Source: Didymodactylos carnosus | Taxonomy: Eukaryota; Rotifera; Eurotatoria; Philodinida; Philodinidae | NCBI GenBank assembly: GCA_905250885.1 | Contig: CAJNOQ010001841.1 | Span: forward strand, 1 to 28,045 | Length of the DNA: 28,045 nucleotides | Reading direction: 5' to 3' | Shown here: piece after piece, positions 10,019-21,434 of the stretch | Position numbering within the stretch: position 1 is the stretch's first letter | How the letters are laid out: each line of letters begins with the position of its first letter | Notes under the pieces: generated by a model | Database searches by the model: none | What the model was told of the DNA's origin: nothing | The model's input: the letters and a program-made list of their open reading frames with translations, nothing else | Made by a program: the position numbers and the translations under genes

Positions 10019-11591
10019 TTATCGCCACTGGTAATAATGCACCCAATCAATCTCCATTCGTGCTGGAAAAATTCCTTCATCTATACCCTTAGCACCACCC
10101 CATGATCCTCCTACAGCAATGTTGAGCAGAGCAAAGAACGGTTTGTCAAATGGCCATTTTGTCCAGTCATTTTGTTTATCCCAAACTAAGATCCGCTGTC
10201 CCAACGGATTACCTTCATCTCCTACAAACATTTCTAATTTGTTCACATTCCAATCGAGTGTGTAGATTTTGAAGTTTGTCGTGGCATCAGATACCTGTAC
10301 ACCTAAGAAAACAGAAGCGAAATGTAAACAATGTATGTGACTTATTCTGATTATAAGTTGATACTAACTTACCATTTGTCGGTTGTGAATTAAGCATATG
10401 ATTATTTGCTTTAGTGTGCACACTAGAAACAATGCGATTTGGATCTATAATGACAAAAATTAAACTACTACTACGAATAATTTATATATGTCATAGCATA
10501 CCGAAACCAACTTGCTCCATCACATCTATTTCACCATTATCCGGCCAATATTGGCTACCATAGCTTTGAGCCACAGGTAACTAAAACGGAAACATTTGAT
10601 ATTCAGCAAATTCAATCTACAAAGAGCTTTTTCGGTCGCCTCTTTCAAGAAAGAGACATTTTTTGATACACAATTTCGACATTTCCGAATATTAAATAAC
10701 ATACTGCGGCCGAATGCTGTAGAAAAATTAGACACTTTCAATTCTGCAAACTGTAGAAGAAACTAAGGCATTATTCGAAGTATAGCAGCTAAAACTGTAA
10801 GCAAAAGTTTTCCTAATAATTCATCCTGGTATTGTTCAGAGAAATATTTCCCCGCGGCACACTTTCATCTTCTCCAGTTCGCATGTGTCCAACCGTGTCC
10901 CACTTATAGCCTAGTATGCTAGTTTCTAATGTTATCTGTTTAGGTATACCGTTTCTGCACCAGAAGTACAGCCACTCCTATCTATTTTCAAGAAGCAATC
11001 ACCTGTTATGTGCCAAATACGAGTATTCTGTATCAAATGAAATCAATAAAACCATTTCTTGAACGTATTGAAAAACAAAGGAAACACCACCCTAGAATAG
11101 CTTCTAACGTTTATTTTTTCCAGCTTCCAGAACTGACAGTTCCTGACTTTTTCATAGCTATCCGCCGTAAGCTTTTGTGAGATTACCCAGAAGAGTTGTG
11201 TCACGTAATATTCACTTACCATCCAAATTGCGGGCCACAATCCACGACCTGTAGGTAATTTTGCACGCACTTGTAAACGACCATAAGTCCAACTGGCTTT
11301 GCTTTTTAATCGAGCCGATGTAAAACGGCTATTCTCAAAGTTTTCTTTACGAGCTTCTATAATCAAACGTCCATTCGCACTATTAGGAAACAGTTCACAC
11401 CGAGCATTTTCATTTCTGGCTGTGTAGAATTGTTGCTCCTGATTGCCCCATCCTCCACCACCGTTATCAAAATCCCATTTGTTCTTGTCAACCCCTCCAT
11501 TCCAATCAAAGTTATCCTCCCACACACGTTCCCAATCAGCTTTCATCTGAGAAACTACACAGCATAAAATCACCAATCCAATTGGATGCAT
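10019..11591 (-). CDS. Secreted GH16 beta-1,3-glucanase, four exons
   Basis: Exons run 11591-11220, 10580-10502, 10444-10373 and 10302-10019. Introns are GTAAGT..TTTTAG (639 bases), GTATGC..ATATAG-type (57) and GTAAGT..TTCTTAG (70); phases agree, giving 268 residues. Residues 1-18 form a signal peptide with an I-G-L-V-I-L-C-C-V-V core, so the enzyme is secreted. The catalytic motif G-E-I-D-V-M-E lies at 140-146: nucleophile E141, helper D143, acid/base E146. W-P-A-I-W-M ends exon 1, and N-I-A-V-G-G-S-W-G-G lies at 235-244 before the closing strand, as in laminarinase-type GH16 enzymes. The expected reaction is hydrolysis of beta-1,3-glucan from fungal or algal walls or bacterial capsules. No domain is missing, so it looks functional. 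The family in bdelloids is often ascribed to horizontal transfer from microbes; the introns show it is adapted to a eukaryotic host. Start: first ATG, directly giving the signal peptide. Confidence 0.93.
10582..11219 (-). other. Long first intron of the GH16 gene
   Basis: 639 bases by the splice sites (11219 down to 10581), about ten times the other two introns of this gene. The protein alignment runs straight across it (A-I-W-M then L-P-V-A), so no exon hides here. It may hold an old insertion, though no TIRs were seen. Confidence 0.7.
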
Positions 11592-14500
11592 TCTTTTGTA
11601 ATCAGTGACACTAAAAGCAATACATACTACAAAATAGGGGTCCCGATGTCAATAATTTCAGAATACACTTTTCTTTACGATATTACTTTTCCATCTGTAG
11701 TTTTCCTAGCATCTGTCTTTAATGTATCAGAATGTATAGACAAACGATACTGAGTATACCAAGTATATGATTTAGTACATGCTCAACTCAGAGAGAAGCA
11801 ATGCTGTGGAAATTAAAACTTTTTCTCAGAAATCTACTTTACTGATTAGAAATAGGTTAATACGTTGCTAAATTGGAAGAAATTATTGACTATTGATTAG
11901 TTGATGAAAAGATCTGAGCTTACCCGAACGCTTTTACTTTGAATAACCACAATTTTTCTATTAGACTAAACTATAATCTATACTGGACTAAAGTTTACCT
12001 ATTAAATGAATGACTGATTGTGTAATGTTTCCATTTGTTTATATAGTATAAATAACAAAGAATAACTATCTAAGACATGAACAATGCAAGAGAGTTAGAA
12101 TAGTTGTTATTCCTTTATAATGCATTGCATTTCTATTTATCTAGGAAAATATGACAGGCACATTCGCACAACAGCCACTCTTCTGTATTCATTCAACTCA
12201 CTTCATGTATTTTTTTTTTGTCTCTAACCACTTTCTCCTCATGATCACATCGGCGAAACAGACGACATTTTTTACGTAAAACATTCTGCCGTCCACTTCT
12301 CTCCCTATGAATGATTCGATCAGTGAATATGTCTCGTTAGTCTGACTTTTATGCAGCAATATAAAGTCTGTTTCTGTGTGATTTTTTTTAACAAAGTAAG
12401 CTTTATCAATGGACAGAATAGAACACAAACTATCTGGCGTTTATATAGCCGGTGGTAATCTCGATTATTTGCACTTGTTTCAATGAAATAAACACATTTT
12501 TACAGTATGATGCGTATGTCGCTTATCGGTAAAATTGGCGTTAACAATTTCGTTAAACTTACATATGTAGACATAGTGAAACAGGAATCAATTTATAAGT
12601 GACACGCTCAAGTTTGAATTTGTATTATGCGCAAAACTCTTCACAACTTAGTGTTTCGGTGACGATGTGTGAGTCCATCGAACCTACGTGCAGTAGTACA
12701 TAATATGATGAAACAAGTATAGAACTGAACAAAATATAATGTTTTATTTGTTAGAACTAAAAGTTCAAGCGGAAAAATTGAAGTAACTCAAATTTTTGAA
12801 ATTTATTAAAGAAAATTTTTCATTTAAAAGCAGCATAAAGTAGTCCAGTCTAGAAAGACTAAAACATTTCTTGCAGCATTTCGTATAGTAAACAAACCTC
12901 TACAAAATCCAGTATTTTATATTGAAAAGCACCTGCAGAGTGTCCAAAATGAGCAACACTAATGAGAAGGAGCATGCATAAGCGGAATACTCAGTTTTTT
13001 ATGTTCATCAGGCCTATATGGTTTATTTTAACTGAACAAACACCGTTCAATTCAGGAAAACTTGAATTTATTAGAAAATTTTCGCTTACTCAATGCTCCT
13101 GCTCAATACTATGGCACATTTTCGAACACACTACAGGGTTTGCTTTTAATCTAAAATACTTGATTTTGCAGAGAATCCGAGATGCATAATCTACGCGTGA
13201 GATTGGAAAATTTCGCTCAACGGAAAAAGTTTGTCAGAAAATTCTTGGATATAGTTCACTCACTGAATTCCTTTTTGGCAAAATATTTGGAAACAAATTC
13301 GAATTTTTTACAAAATTTTTACTCGATGACTGTCGGAGTAAACAGGTAGATTCCATAGTCCTGCAGAGAATTGTGTACTAATCAAAATGCCTCAAGAAAT
13401 GTTTCAGTCTTTCTACATTTGACTCGTTTATGCTGGATTACGATTTTATGCAGGTTACGACTTTTTGACAACCTATAACCGTAATTCAAGTACTGCTTAA
13501 ACGCATACATAAATACGTTCATGCAAATCCTGTAGTGTTTGAAAATTTTAATGTGATATGAAAATCCCAAATTTGATTGCAAAATTTCATGGTCCGCTTT
13601 TCTAGAAACTTGACTTAGTTTTTCAAGGGTTCTTAAAAGATGCCTAGATACCAAAATTCCACTATAGCTCTAATAGGTCGTCTATTCCAACAAAATCACA
13701 GGGAGCAGGAATTTTGCTGCATTTTCCGAGCGAAGATCTTTCTCCAAAATGATCGGATTGATGATTTGGCTCTCACAGCATCATCCACTGGAAAAGAATG
13801 AAAGCATGTCTGAAGTTTGTGGTTGTGTGAGTTTGTAGTAGACACTATCTAGTAGTTATGATAGAATTCTTAAGTCTAAGTAATATGGCATTACGGAATT
13901 GTACATTAAAAAAAAACAAATTTTTCAAATTATCAAAAGTAAAGTACTTGTTTCAAAATTATTGCGAAGTTTTTCTCTTATCAAAATCAACGGAGAACGA
14001 AAGTGCTTGCATTTATTGAGATAGTTTAGTTCAGTATGTCGCATCCTCTAGCTTTTGACAGGTCAATATTGTACTGTTTTATCTAGACCGATGCTAGACT
14101 GTTGGATTGATTAACCAATTGAAATAATTGAGCACAATCATTTGAGTTATTCTTCTTAAAAATACGTCATAAAGTTATATACTATGTTAGGAAAAGGAAA
14201 TCAAGACTGAAAGCATGAAAAGTCTGAAATGACGGTTATAAAACCATGCTTTTCCACAAGTAAATGGGAACTAATCATTTTTTTGGGTTTTCCTACTAAA
14301 AGTAAAGTGAATGAAATGAAATTTCTAACAAGCAGAGAAAAGCATGTGTTAATGTTCTCATAATCTTATCCTGGGTCAAATACATTCACTTATTGTTTGG
14401 ATATATGGTTCCATGAGTAAAAATTTCTCTTTTCTCACACTTACCATAGAACATACGATCGTCATAGTATCCGTTCTACTTTTCACGTTCTAGTATACGA

Positions 14501-14900
14501 TATTAGTATAGATAAAAAATGAGCAACAGTGGCTGTAAAAGTACGAAAGACTGATAGCAAATCTAGAACATAAAAAATGTTGACAAAAATGGACATCTAA
14601 AATTGATTTTTGGTCAGAGTGCACTTTTAACGAAAACGAATTTGATATTTCTACCATTTAAATATCTATGAACCAAAAATATATAGACTAACGACGGCAG
14701 AACAATTAATTTGTCGATAATCCCATCAAGAATAATTATTACCAAAACAGATATTGAGTCAGTAAAATTTTACACAATAATTATTTCGCAAAATTTATTG
14801 TCTCAGGCTCGACTGTGATTATTTTGTAGATTCTAATAAAACATCAGAATCATCGTCATGGTGCGTCTCAATTCGAATATTAATAGATGTTTTTCTCTGG
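11592..14900. other. 3.3 kb with no recognised gene
   Basis: Upstream of the GH16 gene and beyond. Minus-strand TATA-like words occur near 12036-12051 (TATATAAA about 450 bases before the GH16 ATG) and 12437-12451; either might be a promoter element, unproven. Open frames at 12198-12428 (begins TTG, no ATG), 12962-13189 and 13382-13654 have no recognisable domain. A plus-strand stretch near 13757-13797 reads I-D-D-L-A-L-T-A-S-S, reminiscent of a reverse transcriptase active-site region but with no supporting flank. No large repeat noticed. Confidence 0.45.
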
Positions 14901-14919
14901 TCGTTAGAAATTCCATTTA

Positions 14920-15070
14920 CTTTACTTTATTTTGTGCAGGGAAAGTAAACTAAATGAATCAGTTACCATTTCCGTAGAAAGTGTAAATGATTTGTATATC
15001 ATTTATACCGTTTACCTAAAGTAAAGTAGAGGGTTTCTTTACCATTTTCTTAGCAAAGTAAAGGTAAAGT
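14920..15070. repeat. TTTACTTTAC / GTAAAGTAAA-rich block
   Basis: A short region in which TTTAC and its complement GTAAA recur, with TTTACTTTACTTTA near 14927 and AAAGTAAAGTA near 15016 able to pair, and a small hairpin around AAATGAT / ATCATTT near 14985-15005. It could be a small palindromic MITE, but no clean ends or target duplication were found. Confidence 0.3.
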
Positions 15071-16187
15071 CACGCTTCTATTTCTGATTATATTAACTGA
15101 AGAAGTTTTCATGACATCACATCATTTGTCTTGTGGCATTGTGAGTGTGACGAGATGTAAGAGTGAGTCATCTAATAATTTTATAAGTATCACATTTGTT
15201 TATAATGAGATAGTAGAAAGAAAGCTGGGAGTCAGTAAAGCATTAGGGAATAGTGTCCAACACAAAATTTATTCATGTTCTAACATTACACGTACTGTTG
15301 TCGATGAAAAGAAGGAAAGCAGGGACGTATGTGAGAGAACATGAGTCCTTTACTTGAATAAAAGTCGAACTAATGTGATCACAGTTTTATAATAACTAAA
15401 ACAGAACACGTACAACATATTATGAAAAATGACGGCTTTGTCAGATTTATAGGTAGAGTAGGTTATTATAAATAGATATCAGTTATTTCAAAGTGTTGTT
15501 CTATAGCTTAATTTCAAGCAGAACCCATCTGACACAAGAAACGACGTAAAAGAACAAAATATCATAGACTAACCATAGGCACAATTTTCTCGTCCTCGAG
15601 CATACAGTATCTGAGTGTGAGAGAAGAAAAAAAAATGTGTATTGTCGATGTCATTTTCTCTTTTCTTTTTCACTCTTTTTCTCGTTTCTTCGATTTTCTC
15701 ATTTTTGTACTTTCTCATTTCTTCTGTTCTGTTTGCTTGTAATGAATCATACAAAATACACTAGAATATTTTTGACTATACTAAAAGAACAGCCTAGAAG
15801 AAGAAGACTACTAAAGAACAGTCAAATGTGTTTTATTCACAAGTGATCAATATTGTAGAAGGTGTGTACGTACAAATTCTTTTTTTTCTAACTTCTCAGA
15901 TACATTTTTAACCGGTTGAGTACGAACTGTACGAGTGATTTTGTAATGTATCTTTTTATTACTGAAGATAAAATGTAACGTTTTAGACTCTCTGATCTTG
16001 ATAAGAAACTTGAAGTAACAGGTTGACATGACTCACTATATTGTGACTGCGTTACTGTCTCATCACTCTATTACAGTAATTTTTTCTTTCATTCGAACAC
16101 TTTTTTTTGCAAGAAATGATCTAGAAATTATTACACTGTGAGTGAGTATTTTGAAGTTTCCACTTATTCGTTAGACTTGGATGTATG
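15071..16187. other. No recognised gene; polypyrimidine tract
   Basis: No gene recognised. At about 15648-15735 the plus strand is almost entirely C and T with TTTCTC and TTCTTC words, so the minus strand is purine-rich. The short open frames covering it (15569-15754 minus, rich in Lys/Glu/Arg; 15637-15846 plus, rich in Phe/Ser/Leu) are what such a tract gives by composition and are not called as genes. Confidence 0.5.
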
Positions 16188-17890
16188 TGAAAATGTATGG
16201 ACTGTTTTATTGCAAAAAAATCCGAAGCTGAAGAATGAATGACATCAGAAATAACGAAGATTAACGTATTTCTCATACAGAGCTAAATTTTTCGGCTGAA
16301 ACTTTGACTAAAAGCTGTTTTATCAAAAATTCTACTTTTTAGAAAGTTTGTGAGAACTAATGAATTACTTACTACCTCGTTTCTAACTGCAGAAAGTGTT
16401 TTAGTTATACAGAACTATCCTACCCCTCTGTAACTCAAGAATCATGTTAGCTTAGGACTTCTAATTTTTTTGTGGTCATAGTGCTCACCAAATGCTGATC
16501 ACCCCACCAGTATGAGGCTCTTTTGCGCGATGATTCATGAGATACGAGCGTTTCATTTATTTTCTGTAAAATGCGGATAACTCCTAATCCAAGAGAGATG
16601 AAAACTTTTTTTAACCAAAATGTAGCCTTGACTCTTCTATCTACGATGTGAATTTCGTTTGTTGCCTTCTAAAGTACAGCTATTGTACAACTGAGAGATA
16701 CTTTTGAAAATATGGGGTGCTTTCCGAAAGGAAAAGTATAAATTGTGGAAACCTATGGCGAGAGAATTAGGTGAGTGTGTGAAATATAATTAAGATCATT
16801 TCACGTTCATGTTCATCAGGCGAGAAAATATTCGATAACATTTTTTGTCTAAAAATTGATAATGGTATTCGACGCAGCTTTGTCTGCTGATCTCAAATGT
16901 TCTTAGTTTTGCTTAAAAATATATAGGGAGTGAAAAGAACGGGAAATAAGTAAAACAGGTGAGAGTGAAAATGATCTTGACAATGTTTCACATAAGTTTT
17001 TTCATCTGTTTTTCTTGCCGTAGGTTTCCAATATTATAATTTTGCATTATTATGATTTGAATACAGGTTCCATGGTAGAAAGAACGATCTTTACGCCCTT
17101 ATTCCGTATTTGATGCAGTTCTGAAGTGAAATTTTATTCCTAGACTAAGTTATAAATTTACTTTCGGAAAGCACCTCATATTTTCAAAAGTGTCTCTCAA
17201 TTGTATAGTAGCTGTACTTTAGAAGGCAACAAGCGAAATTCATTATCCGCATTTTACAGAAAATAAATGAAACGCTCGTATCTCATGAACCATCGCGCAA
17301 AAGAGCCTCATACTAGTGGGGTGATTAGCATTTGGTGAGCCACAAAATTAGAGCCACAAAAAATTAGAAGTTCTAAGCTAACATGATTCTTGAGTTACAG
17401 ACGGGTAAAATAGTTCTGTATAATTAAAACACTTTCTGCAGTTAGAAGCGAGATAGTAAGTAATTCATTAGTTCTCACAAACTTTCTAAAAAGTAGAATT
17501 TTTGATAAAACAGCTTTAGTTTAGTCAAAGTTTCATCGGTTCAGCCTCAATTCTTTTTTTATTATTATAGTCTATATTGTTGGATTAGTAAGATCTGAAG
17601 AAGAATTCCTTTTCTATGATGTGCAAGAAATGTCTAAATTTGTCTTGATTCGTCCAATTTCCGAGAAGTAATTCTTTGAGTCAGATATTTTGATTCAAAC
17701 AAATTTTGGTGTACGATGAAAAAGAGCGCATGCACTTGAAACTACACAGATCTGCATACTCAATCGCGGTCTGTTGTATGTGAAAACATTCGAAAAATTT
17801 AGCTCTGTATGACAAAATACGTTAATGGTCGTTATTTGGACGTCATTTATTCGGCAGCGGATTTTGCAATAAAACAGTCAATACATTTTT
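16188..17890. repeat. Large fold-back, arms about 550 and 730 bases
   Basis: The left arm, 16188-16735, is the inverse of the right arm, 17160-17890, with a spacer of about 425 bases. Matching landmarks include ACTGTTTTATTGCA at 16201 against its complement near 17866-17879, AGAGCTAAATTTTTCG near 16280 against 17794-17810, and GATACGAGCGTTTCAT near 16542 against about 17265. The right arm carries about 220 extra bases near 17560-17790; the left has about 60 extra near 16595-16655. Identity is high in blocks but with many substitutions and indels, so the inversion is not recent. No coding frame or terminal target duplication was found. If transcribed it would form a long double-stranded RNA hairpin. 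Confidence 0.85.
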
Positions 17891-18362
17891 TTGGGGGCAG
17901 AATTGATTGGAGTGTCTTTTGGTAACAAAGTCAGTTTTGTCAAGTCTAAGGAACAGGAAGAAACTTGAAAATACTGGGAGTGCAATTATTGATGAAGATC
18001 TCATTCAAATGTAAAAGCAATTCAATATCGTTTAATATAAAGAAAAGTATGGATTTTTCTTATTTATGTTCGACTGTGAATGGGTTAACATTTATTAAGA
18101 CTTTTTGAAGACATTTAGAGCTGTTTTTTTTTGAAAATGTAGGGAAGTGTGGTGTTTTAGGTGAGTGTGATGTTCTTTGTTTTAACTATGCATAATTTCA
18201 AGTTGTACGACTTTCACTTGATGATGTGATAGATATAAAGATTAGTCATCAGCTGCTTTTTATCAATAAGTTTAGATTTTTCTAAGAATACCATTTCCAG
18301 AGAGGTAGAAGATATCCGTCTGCCCCAATGACTATTTTGTTTTATGTGTATTTTTGTTACAG
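17891..18362. other. Intergenic, 5' of the CVNH gene
   Basis: No gene recognised. It ends in TATTTTTGTTACAG (to 18362), a good splice-acceptor sequence directly before the CVNH coding exon. The donor side was not found, so it may be a 5' UTR intron or a spliced-leader acceptor. Confidence 0.5.
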
Positions 18363-18379
18363 ATATATTACGTCAAATT
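18363..18379 (+). other. CVNH 5' UTR after acceptor site
   Basis: The AG at 18361-18362 follows a T-rich tract and leaves a 17-base leader before the ATG. Bdelloid rotifers add a spliced leader to many mRNAs by trans-splicing, and a bare acceptor just before the start codon is what that would look like. A cis-spliced 5' UTR is the alternative. Confidence 0.45.
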
Positions 18380-18748
18380 ATGGGTGGTAGTCATTCTCAA
18401 CCTCAAAATTCAACGATGTGCGGTTTTGCTGATAGTTCAAGCAACGTTAGTTGTAATAATGGTACTCTTCATGCTGTATGTCGAAAATTAAATGGTACAA
18501 ATTGTGAACAAATATTAGATTTAAATAAATATATTGGAAATGAAGATGGAAACTTAATTAGAAAACATGATGGAGATTTTGCACGATCATGCCAAAATAT
18601 CAAGATTGATTCTGCTGGTCTTCTAACGTGTATGGCAAAAAAAAAAGATGGTACATTGGTTCCTGCTGAATTGAAGTTAAATGATTACATTGGAAATGTA
18701 GATGGTCAATTGAAGTACGAAGAGATACAGCGTCCAGTTGTGGGTTAG
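18380..18748 (+). CDS. Cyanovirin-N homology (CVNH) domain protein
   Basis: The product has 122 residues. One CVNH domain spans about residues 14-116 and shows the family's two internal half-repeats: L-H-A-V-C-R then L-N-K-Y-I-G-N-E-D-G-N-L, and L-T-C-M-A-K then L-N-D-Y-I-G-N-V-D-G-Q-L. Several cysteines are present (14, 25, 34, 42, 71, 84). CVNH proteins bind carbohydrates, classically high-mannose glycans, and occur in cyanobacteria, filamentous fungi, some ferns and, by transfer, some animals. There is no signal peptide; the start M-G-G-S-H-S fits the N-myristoylation consensus (Gly2, Ser6), so a membrane-tethered cytosolic form is possible. I chose the ATG at 18380; an in-frame ATG at 18344 lies upstream of the acceptor, probably in intron. 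Ten consecutive A bases near 18637-18646 encode part of the sequence and could cause indels in sequencing or replication. Confidence 0.9.
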   Translation: MGGSHSQPQNSTMCGFADSSSNVSCNNGTLHAVCRKLNGTNCEQILDLNKYIGNEDGNLIRKHDGDFARSCQNIKIDSAGLLTCMAKKKDGTLVPAELKLNDYIGNVDGQLKYEEIQRPVVG

Positions 18749-18862
18749 ACTGTATAGTTGTATGGCCTTTTTATTTCATTATAATCCTGCTGAAACTTAA
18801 ATTTTTTGTCGCATTTTCTGTGTAACGACAATTTTTTTTGTAAAAAGAAAGCGTGGTTTGTA

Positions 18863-18868
18863 AATAAA
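18863..18868 (+). terminator. Poly(A) signal of the CVNH gene
   Basis: AATAAA about 115 bases past the TAG stop, in AT-rich sequence; the expected spacing for a compact 3' UTR. Confidence 0.55.
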
Positions 18869-19142
18869 AACAGATTCATAAATAGTCAGTCAATATCTAC
18901 TAATTTGTACTTTGAAATGTGACTATGATACATTCTCGTTTATTCCCCATTTAATTAAATAAGATTGCATCTCTGCAGTTTCGAAAACAAGTCTAAGGGC
19001 AAGCATCCCACTCTCACTGGTAGAGTTACAGCAACCGGTGATCGATACCGGTTCAGTGTTCTTCAGAATTATCTAACTTAGGTACGCACCATTTACAACC
19101 GACTGAAATTGTGCGTTTTTTTCGCAACAAATTTTTCTAACA

Positions 19143-20287
19143 GCTACTGTTCATTAAAAAAATCCGTTTTGAATAACTCGAGAACGATAAGAGAGAGAGA
19201 TTCGCGGTTCTCATCATTCGATAGCCAATACCCAATTGCATGTTTTTGTGTAGTAAGTAGCTTCTTTTAAAAATCCGGGTTTTCATGAAATCTGTGAAAA
19301 ACCAGGGCATCACGCCAAAATATCAGATAAAGATTGATCGATATTTTCAATGTCAGTATATAGCCTGATGTGTCCTCTGAGTAATGGCACTTAAGCGAAC
19401 CTTTTATTTGTATGGTTTGGCTTGAGAAACTTTTTTGTTGGGACCTACGTTTTATCATAGATAAGCACTATAGTATAAAAAAATAAATCAAAATATCGGT
19501 TTTTGACTGCGCTCTTCTGTCTGGCAATGTTTTTCTCGGTTTTATAGAAGTCCTTTTTATCGAAAAGTTTAACGCACAGGTATTAGTGTTGGAAAACCAA
19601 ATGAGGTACATGTAAAACTTAAGTATTGATAGCGAAGTACCCGGTGCATATTCTCCTTGGTCTCTGGTGAAAATTCTTTTGCCATAAAGAATTATCTATG
19701 TGTACTTCACTATATCTGAAACAAATTATGGAGATGTATTAGAGTTGATATGCCACTCGTGTATTGTTCGAATTAATACTGAGATAGCCGATAAATTTGC
19801 TATCAATACTTAAGCTTTGCATGTACCTCATTTGGGTTTCCAACACTAATACCTGTGCGTTAAACTTTTCGATAAAAAATACTTTTATAAAACTGAGAAA
19901 AACGTTGCCAGGCAGAAGAGCGTGGTCGAAAACCGATATTTCGATTTATTCTTTTATATGTCGCAGCAAAAATGTGTTCCAAACCCAACCATTGAAAATT
20001 AAAAGTTCGTTTGAGCTCCATTGCTCAGAGGACACATCAGGCTATATACTGACATTGAAAATACCGATCAGTCTTTATCTGATATTTTGTAGTGATGCCC
20101 TGGTTTTTCACAGATTTCATGAAAACCCGAATTTTTAAAAGAAGCTTTGGAATACTTTTCTTACAAAAACATGAAATTGGGTATTGGCTATCGAATGATG
20201 AGAACCGCGAATCTCTCTCTCTCTCTTATCGTTCTCGAGTAATTCAAAAAATGGTCACACACACGGATTTTCTTAATGGCCAGTAGG
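19143..20287. repeat. Large fold-back, arms about 480 bases
   Basis: The left arm, 19143-19635, is the inverse of the right arm, 19795-20287, with a spacer of about 160 bases. Landmarks: CTCGAGAACGATAAGAG near 19178 against 20223-20240, CCAATACCCAATT near 19226 against its complement near 20174-20190, GCCTGATGTGTCCTCTGAG near 19364 against 20024-20042, and CCTCATTTGG at 19826 against its complement near 19599-19608. Identity is roughly 85 percent by eye with small indels; an (AG)n/(CT)n run at the outer end differs in length. Short frames on the two arms give similar peptides because the arms are copies. No target-site duplication found. Confidence 0.88.
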
Positions 20288-21434
20288 GTTTGTACAGCAA
20301 ACATTTTCCTGCAAGATGAGCTATGCGAGTTTTCTTCGTCTTGATCCAGTACTTATGAAGAAAAGGTGCAAACAACACACTCTGATTTTTACTCATAGTT
20401 TCTGACCTACAGCGGAACACGTAAAGTTTTGTATGATTAGCACGAGCTATCGTTTTCTATTTGTGTTTTGTATGTAAGACGCACTGCGAACGGCTCTGAG
20501 CACTTTAGACAAAAATGAAGCTATAGCTCTGATCTGACATCCATTTTTGACGTTAAACTATTCTACAATGTTGTTTCGTTCTTGGCTATACTTCACTCAA
20601 AATCATTGACAGTCAAACGCTCATCTTCAGGGCAAAAATATATAAAATATAACGTGAATGGAAGACTACCCGGCATGTTTTACTAAAATATGAAGGACTT
20701 GCTGAAACTCTTGGGTAAAATTATGATCACAATATGTAATTCAATTTATCCAAGCACTTACCGGGGTTTTGACTCATAGAAGAATTTGACAAAATTTTTT
20801 AATATTCATTTGAACCGAGCATCAAAAGCGCTACTAGATCCTAAAGTTACAAGGTTCTAGCTTGTTGGCATCGAACAGCAAAGCTTGGCCGCTAGAACAA
20901 CAGTCTGGGATTCGGCCTTAACCACCATATCTAAACCAAAGAAGTTCTAATCGAGATATCTTCACCATATGTAGCTTAGCTTGTGTAGAATCTATGGTGA
21001 AAATATCAGCTCTTTTAATTCCGCTTTGTGTGGGTCAAGCGTTGTAGCGAAAAGTAGATGTCGTAGCGGAATTACAGAAAAGAGAAATTTTACAGAAAGA
21101 GTAATTACAGAAAAGAGAAGGAAAAAAACACAACTCTTTTATATAAAAATGAAGCTGAACGTTTGAGCTTCCTAAATCACTATTTGGTTTTATTAACAGT
21201 TGCTTACTTTGAACAGAAACAATGAAATAGTCTCCGTAACGGAATCACACCAATTTTAGTGTTTTCAATAGAGACATTTAAGAGAGACCTCGCCAGTCGA
21301 TCGAGTATCTTGCCAAAGACCGGTCACGAGTGAAAAATTGACATATACTTTTTATTACATATTCGGATTCTACTATCAAAATTGGGATTATGAAAAATAA
21401 AAAAACTTTGTGACTTATTCTGAGGGATGGCAAA
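20288..21434. other. No recognised gene; small hairpin and short tandem repeat
   Basis: No gene recognised. A 15-bp hairpin lies at 20955-20969 and 20993-21007 (GATATCTTCACCATA with one mismatch in the partner arm, loop 23). A short tandem repeat at 21070-21119 has AATTACAGAAAAGAGAA twice, with a shortened unit between. The open frame at 20981-21166 crosses both and is not supported as a gene. Confidence 0.5.

Noticed and set aside
12198..12428. Minus-strand 76-codon open frame with an upstream TATATAAA word
   Set aside because: The frame begins with TTG, has no early ATG, matches no family I know and shows no splice sites; the TATA word alone is common in AT-rich DNA.
13757..13797. Plus-strand I-D-D-L-A-L-T-A-S-S, like a reverse transcriptase active-site region
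   Set aside because: Only about ten residues resemble the motif, a stop follows within a few codons, and no other reverse transcriptase block is visible on either side.
15569..15846. Lys/Glu-rich and Phe/Ser-rich small proteins over the pyrimidine tract
   Set aside because: The composition is forced by the C/T run and there is no other support.
19267..20138. Two similar short peptides on opposite strands (19267-19458 minus, 19797-20138 plus) as a paired gene family
   Set aside because: They are the two arms of one fold-back. Most differences between the arms in this part change the amino acid, so no coding constraint is visible.
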